This document shows positions 60,547 through 64,000 of a stretch of 64,000 bases of DNA, in pieces. A model generated the notes under the pieces. It made no database searches. It was not told the origin of the DNA and saw nothing but the letters and a program-made list of their open reading frames with translations. Positions within the stretch are counted from its first letter, which is position 1; each line of letters begins with the position of its first letter. Source of the DNA: CALGKJ01 sp049322695 (lineage in GTDB: Bacteria; Bacillota; Clostridia; Lutisporales; Lutisporaceae); NCBI GenBank assembly GCA_049322695.1, contig JBMORW010000019.1, positions 37,242 to 101,241 on the forward strand, in the 5' to 3' direction. Both the position numbers and the translations under genes were made by a program.

Positions 60547-61908
60547 ATGCAGAGTAAATGCATAAACGTCATAACCTTAAGAGAAAAGATTTTTTATGGC
60601 TTCGGCGACATGGCATCAAACCTGATTTTTCAATACATATCAATTTTCCTGCTGTTTTTTTATACAGATATATTTGGCATAACTGCTGCTGCAGCGGGAA
60701 CACTCTTGCTTGTGTCAAGAATATTTGATGCAATCAACGATCCCATAATAGGAAGCCTGGTTGACAACACCCGCAGCAGATGGGGAAAGTTCAGGCCATA
60801 CTTGCTTTATGGCTCAATCCCCTTAGCTGTATTCACCATTCTGTGCTTCAGCACTCCACAGCTGAGTCAGAGCTATAAGCTTCTCTACGCATACATAACC
60901 TATATCGGACTGGGCGTGTCATACACCTTTGTTAATATTCCTTATTCTGCCATGACAGCAGTAATTACCCAGGATCCTCAGAAAAGATCTGAGCTTTCAT
61001 CAGTACGTATGGTTTTTGCAGTTATTGGCGCACTAGTGGTTGTATCTACAGCACAGCCAATTGTGTCCGCACTCGGCAGAAGCAATAGGCAGTTGGGGTT
61101 CCTGTTTTCAAGCATTATTTTTGCATTTCTTTCACTGCTGCTTTTCTGGCTATGCTTTGGCATGGTTAAAGAAAGAGTAAGAGCCGCCGAAAAACAAAAG
61201 ATTGGTATATTAAAGATATGGTACGTGCTAAAGTCAAATACTCCTCTGATTATTGTTTCAACTGCCTTTATGTTTGACCTTACGGCATATACAATAAGCA
61301 CATCCTCCACTCTGTATTATTTCAAATATAATATTGGCAACGAAGCTTTAAACACAATATACCTTCTAATAAGTATCCTTTCAATGATTACGGGCATGCT
61401 TTTCGTACCCATGCTTTCCAGGAGACTCGGAAAGCGAAACGCAGCTGTATTGGGGTTAATAGTAGTAATTATAAGCTGCATAGGCATATATTTCACACCT
61501 TATAAGAATATTACTCTGATACTCATATGGGCAGGCATAAGCGGCATAGGCTATGCGCTTCCCACAGCCCTGAGCTGGGCTATGGTACCTGATACAGTAG
61601 AGTATGGAGAATGGAAAACAGGTCTGCGTACCGAAGGTATAATATACTCAACCTACAGCTTTGCACAGAAGCTGGCTACAGCCATAGGAGGAGCCGCTGC
61701 AGCTCTTATCCTTGAGCTCACAGGCTATATACCCAACCAAGTACAGAGCAGTACTGCCTTAAAGGGTATTCTGTTGAACATGACGCTGGTGCCGGCTGGC
61801 TTTATGATACTTACAATCATCATAATCTCATTCTACAGGCTGGATGACAATAGCTTCTATGAAATATTGGCATCTATTGACCAGAACAAAGCGAAAGGAA
61901 GTATGTAG
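60547..61908 (+). CDS. GPH-family sugar:cation symporter
   Basis: A 453-residue integral membrane transporter with about twelve predicted segments of the glycoside-pentoside-hexuronide (MelB/UidB/XylP) family. Diagnostic blocks are FYTDIFGITAAAAGTLLLVS, RIFDAINDPIIGSLVDNT, TRSRWGKFRPYLLYG and YGEWKTGLRTEGIIYS. It would import a glycoside with a proton or sodium ion. The ATG at 60547 follows GGAGGGGG; the longer open frame upstream runs through the regulator's promoter region. The GH5 gene begins one base after its stop, so import and hydrolysis are coupled. Confidence 0.94.
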   Translation: MQSKCINVITLREKIFYGFGDMASNLIFQYISIFLLFFYTDIFGITAAAAGTLLLVSRIFDAINDPIIGSLVDNTRSRWGKFRPYLLYGSIPLAVFTILCFSTPQLSQSYKLLYAYITYIGLGVSYTFVNIPYSAMTAVITQDPQKRSELSSVRMVFAVIGALVVVSTAQPIVSALGRSNRQLGFLFSSIIFAFLSLLLFWLCFGMVKERVRAAEKQKIGILKIWYVLKSNTPLIIVSTAFMFDLTAYTISTSSTLYYFKYNIGNEALNTIYLLISILSMITGMLFVPMLSRRLGKRNAAVLGLIVVIISCIGIYFTPYKNITLILIWAGISGIGYALPTALSWAMVPDTVEYGEWKTGLRTEGIIYSTYSFAQKLATAIGGAAAALILELTGYIPNQVQSSTALKGILLNMTLVPAGFMILTIIIISFYRLDDNSFYEILASIDQNKAKGSM

Positions 61909-61909
61909 C

Positions 61910-63778
61910 ATGTTGAAAATAAAAGGTAGATATTTTATAGATGAAAACAACCGCGTAATAAAGCTCCAGGGTGTTAACCTTGGTGGTAGCAGCAAGCTTC
62001 CCTACGGAAGCTCAACACATGATAAAAACAGTTTCTTTGAGCACAAGGCAATAACCTTTGTAGGACGCCCTTTTCCCTTAGAGGAGGCTGACGAGCATTT
62101 CAACAGGCTGAAAGCCTGGGGCTTCAATTTCCTTCGCTTCCTTATAACCTGGGAAGCAATAGAGCACTACGGACCCGGTGAATATGACAGTGAATACATT
62201 GATTATGTTGTAGCTGTTATAGAAAAGGCTGCCGAATATGATTTTATGATATTTATCGACCCGCACCAGGATATCTGGGGTAGATATTCCGGAGGTGACG
62301 GAGCACCTGGATGGACCTATGATGCCGCAGGCTTCGATATACGGAATCTTCAGGATACAGGAGCTGCCATTATCCAGAATCTTTACGAAGGAAGCTTTCC
62401 TAAAATGATATGGACTACCAATTACAACAAGCTTGCTGCTGCTACAATGTTCACTCTTTTTTTTGGCGGGAAGGATTTTGCTCCTAAATGCATTGTTGAT
62501 GGAGTAAGCATACAGGACTATCTTCAAAAGCACTATATTGATGCTGTAATGCATCTGGCTGCAAGACTCAGCCACTGTAGAAATGTCGTAGGCTTTGACA
62601 CCTTTAATGAGCCTGTAAGCGGATATATAGAAAAGTCCCTAAGGAGTTTTGACATGCTGGTCAAGCTTGGGCCCACCCCAACTCCTTTACAAAGCTTTGC
62701 TCTCGGTGACGGAGTACCGCAGGAAGTAGAGCTGATTGACCTGACTATTTTAGGTTATAGAAAAAGAGGTACTCAGTGGATTAACAAAAAAATGCTCAGA
62801 GCATGGAAAAGGGGAGAGGAATGTATATGGAAAAAGCACGGTGTCTGGGACTATGACAATGATGGCAGTCCTGTTCTTCTGAAGGAGGACTATTTTCTGA
62901 TGCTAAACAATAAAAAAGTAGATTTTGCAGAGGATTATATGAAGCCCTTTATGCTCAAATATAGGAATGCACTGCAAGACATACGGAAGGACTGGATATT
63001 GTTCTATGAAAACAATCTTGACGGCAACCCTATCCATATCAGAGATATGAATATTGATAACCTCGCCTATGCTCCCCACTGGTATGATGAAATCACACAT
63101 TTCATAAAGAATTTTTATCCCTTTTATACAATAGATGTGAAAAGAAAAAAATTCGTACTGGGACCTAAAAATGTCGGAAAAACCTTTGAAAGACAGTTGT
63201 CCGATATAAAAGAGAAATGCTGGGAGTATATTGGCGATGTACCTGTAATTATAGGTGAGGTAGGAATACCTTATGATATGGATAACAAGAAAGCCTTTAT
63301 AACAGGCAGCTTCAGTAAGCAAATCAAGGCTATGGATACAAGCATGAGGGCATTGGAGAAAAACCTGCTGAACTATACCATATGGTGCTATGCCGCCGAT
63401 AATAATAACACCTGGGGAGATCATTGGAACGATGAGGATTTCTCGATATACAGCAGGGATCAGGTGTCAGGTGCTGAAGACATATATTCCGGCGGAAGGG
63501 CGCTGGAAGCAGTAATAAGGCCTTACAGCAGAAAAACTGCAGGAATACCTGTATCTTCATCCTTTGATATTAAAGCAAAAACTTTTCGGTTCAGCTTCAG
63601 GCTGGATTCTGAAATAAATGTACCTACTGAAATATTTGTACCTGATTACCATTATCCCAATGGGTGCAGGGTAGATGCTCCAAACGGCAGCTTCAGGCTC
63701 AACAAGAAGGAGCAGCTGCTTCTATACTACGGAGACCCCACCAGTGAAATCCATGAGATAATTATAAAGCCAAAATAA
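61910..63778 (+). CDS. GH5-family glycosidase, endoglycoceramidase/glucosylceramidase-like
   Basis: A 623-residue glycoside hydrolase. Catalytic segments are visible: FIDPHQDIWGRYSGGDGAPG, acid/base Glu in FDTFNEPVSG (about residue 232) and nucleophile Glu in VIIGEVGIP (about 450). The DPHQD ... SGGDGAPGW pattern is that of the endoglycoceramidase-like branch of GH5, which cleaves glycolipids or steryl glycosides. There is no signal peptide, so it acts on imported substrate. It follows the symporter by one base. A C-terminal beta domain (about 545-623) is typical of the branch. The precise substrate is open: glycolipid-derived oligosaccharide or a plant glycoside. Confidence 0.85.
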   Translation: MLKIKGRYFIDENNRVIKLQGVNLGGSSKLPYGSSTHDKNSFFEHKAITFVGRPFPLEEADEHFNRLKAWGFNFLRFLITWEAIEHYGPGEYDSEYIDYVVAVIEKAAEYDFMIFIDPHQDIWGRYSGGDGAPGWTYDAAGFDIRNLQDTGAAIIQNLYEGSFPKMIWTTNYNKLAAATMFTLFFGGKDFAPKCIVDGVSIQDYLQKHYIDAVMHLAARLSHCRNVVGFDTFNEPVSGYIEKSLRSFDMLVKLGPTPTPLQSFALGDGVPQEVELIDLTILGYRKRGTQWINKKMLRAWKRGEECIWKKHGVWDYDNDGSPVLLKEDYFLMLNNKKVDFAEDYMKPFMLKYRNALQDIRKDWILFYENNLDGNPIHIRDMNIDNLAYAPHWYDEITHFIKNFYPFYTIDVKRKKFVLGPKNVGKTFERQLSDIKEKCWEYIGDVPVIIGEVGIPYDMDNKKAFITGSFSKQIKAMDTSMRALEKNLLNYTIWCYAADNNNTWGDHWNDEDFSIYSRDQVSGAEDIYSGGRALEAVIRPYSRKTAGIPVSSSFDIKAKTFRFSFRLDSEINVPTEIFVPDYHYPNGCRVDAPNGSFRLNKKEQLLLYYGDPTSEIHEIIIKPK

Positions 63779-63783
63779 AGAAG

Positions 63784-63849
63784 AAGGATTGTCCTGCGAC
63801 AATCCTTCAGGCTGCTGACATACAAATTATGTCAGCAGCCTTGTTTTTT
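63784..63849 (+). terminator. Two hairpins ending the symporter-glycosidase unit
   Basis: AAGGATTGTC / GACAATCCTT (63784-63807, four-base loop) is followed by GGCTGCTGACATA / TATGTCAGCAGCC (63810-63840, perfect 13 bp) and then TTGTTTTTTG. The second is a strong terminator. Confidence 0.9.
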
Positions 63850-63916
63850 GAAAAAATTGCTAAGGAAAACTTCCTTCGAAATATAGTAAAATGAATACTT
63901 AGAGGGAGGTTTTAAA

Positions 63917-64000
63917 ATGCTTAATATTAGAGATAAAAACATAGATTTATCAAATTATGAGTTTGTTTGCATAGATAATATGGTTCCCAAAGACCATATT
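63917..64000 (+). mobile_element. IS1182-family transposase, 3' partial at the window edge
   Basis: Only the first 28 residues are inside the window. They read MLNIRDKNIDLSNYEFVCID then NMVPKDHI, very close to the N terminus of IS1182-type transposases (YEFVCID-LVPKDHLLRKID). GGGAGG lies seven bases before the ATG. The element's left end should lie between 63850 and 63916; I could not identify its terminal repeat without the right end. It shows that mobile DNA abuts the GH5 locus. Confidence 0.75.

Overview
The window reads as low-GC Firmicute DNA, most likely from an anaerobic member of Clostridia. The signs are AT-rich sequence, strong GGAGG-type ribosome binding sites, many TTG starts, a sigma-54 cysteine desulfidase locus, SipW-type secretion and an alpha-toxin-like phospholipase. 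I cannot name the species. No rRNA, tRNA, CRISPR array or prophage was seen. The only transposase is the start of an IS1182-type element at the right edge.

Region 1 (1-7 kb): a frameshifted secreted stalk-domain protein at the left edge and a small membrane protein. Then comes a decayed second copy of a cysteine desulfidase gene, a MocR-type regulator, a small TIGR04076-like protein, the intact cysteine desulfidase and its sigma-54 activator. Both desulfidase copies keep a -24/-12 promoter and upstream dyads.

Region 2 (7-21 kb): an ECF sigma / anti-sigma pair, a MocR gene overlapping a polytopic DUF4173-like protein, and a YcaQ/AlkX-like DNA glycosylase whose promoter carries a LexA-type box. 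Next is an isomalto-oligosaccharide locus (LacI, binding protein, two permeases, oligo-1,6-glucosidase) with matching LacI operators and a perfect hairpin between the binding-protein and permease genes. An M29 aminopeptidase follows.

Region 3 (21-29 kb): housekeeping and accessory enzymes: DUF6465 protein, nitroreductase, lipase plus PlsC acyltransferase, PadR plus MBL hydrolase, PAS-GGDEF cyclase, exonuclease III and glycerate kinase.

Region 4 (29-45 kb) is the most unusual part. Two tandem HTH-repeat regulators precede a 1265-residue secreted zinc phospholipase C carrying about seven C-terminal PLAT-like repeats. A dedicated secretion island follows: DUF5305 protein, four paralogous SipW-type secreted proteins, an ER/archaeal-type (Ser/His) signal peptidase fused to a long multi-pass membrane region, two further TasA-like or acidic exported proteins, and a NarL-type two-component system. 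The layout suggests a regulated extracellular-matrix or surface-fibre locus.

Region 5 (45-64 kb): two cell-wall-directed secreted enzymes, a HEAT protein, a YjbR protein and a response regulator with an apparently degenerate GGDEF domain. Next are a DUF2087/GIY-YIG-like protein, a three-gene ABC-2 exporter, a methyltransferase remnant, a GNAT acetyltransferase, TopB and an ABC-F ATPase. The window ends with an AraC / GPH symporter / intracellular GH5 glycosidase sugar locus and the IS1182-like transposase start.
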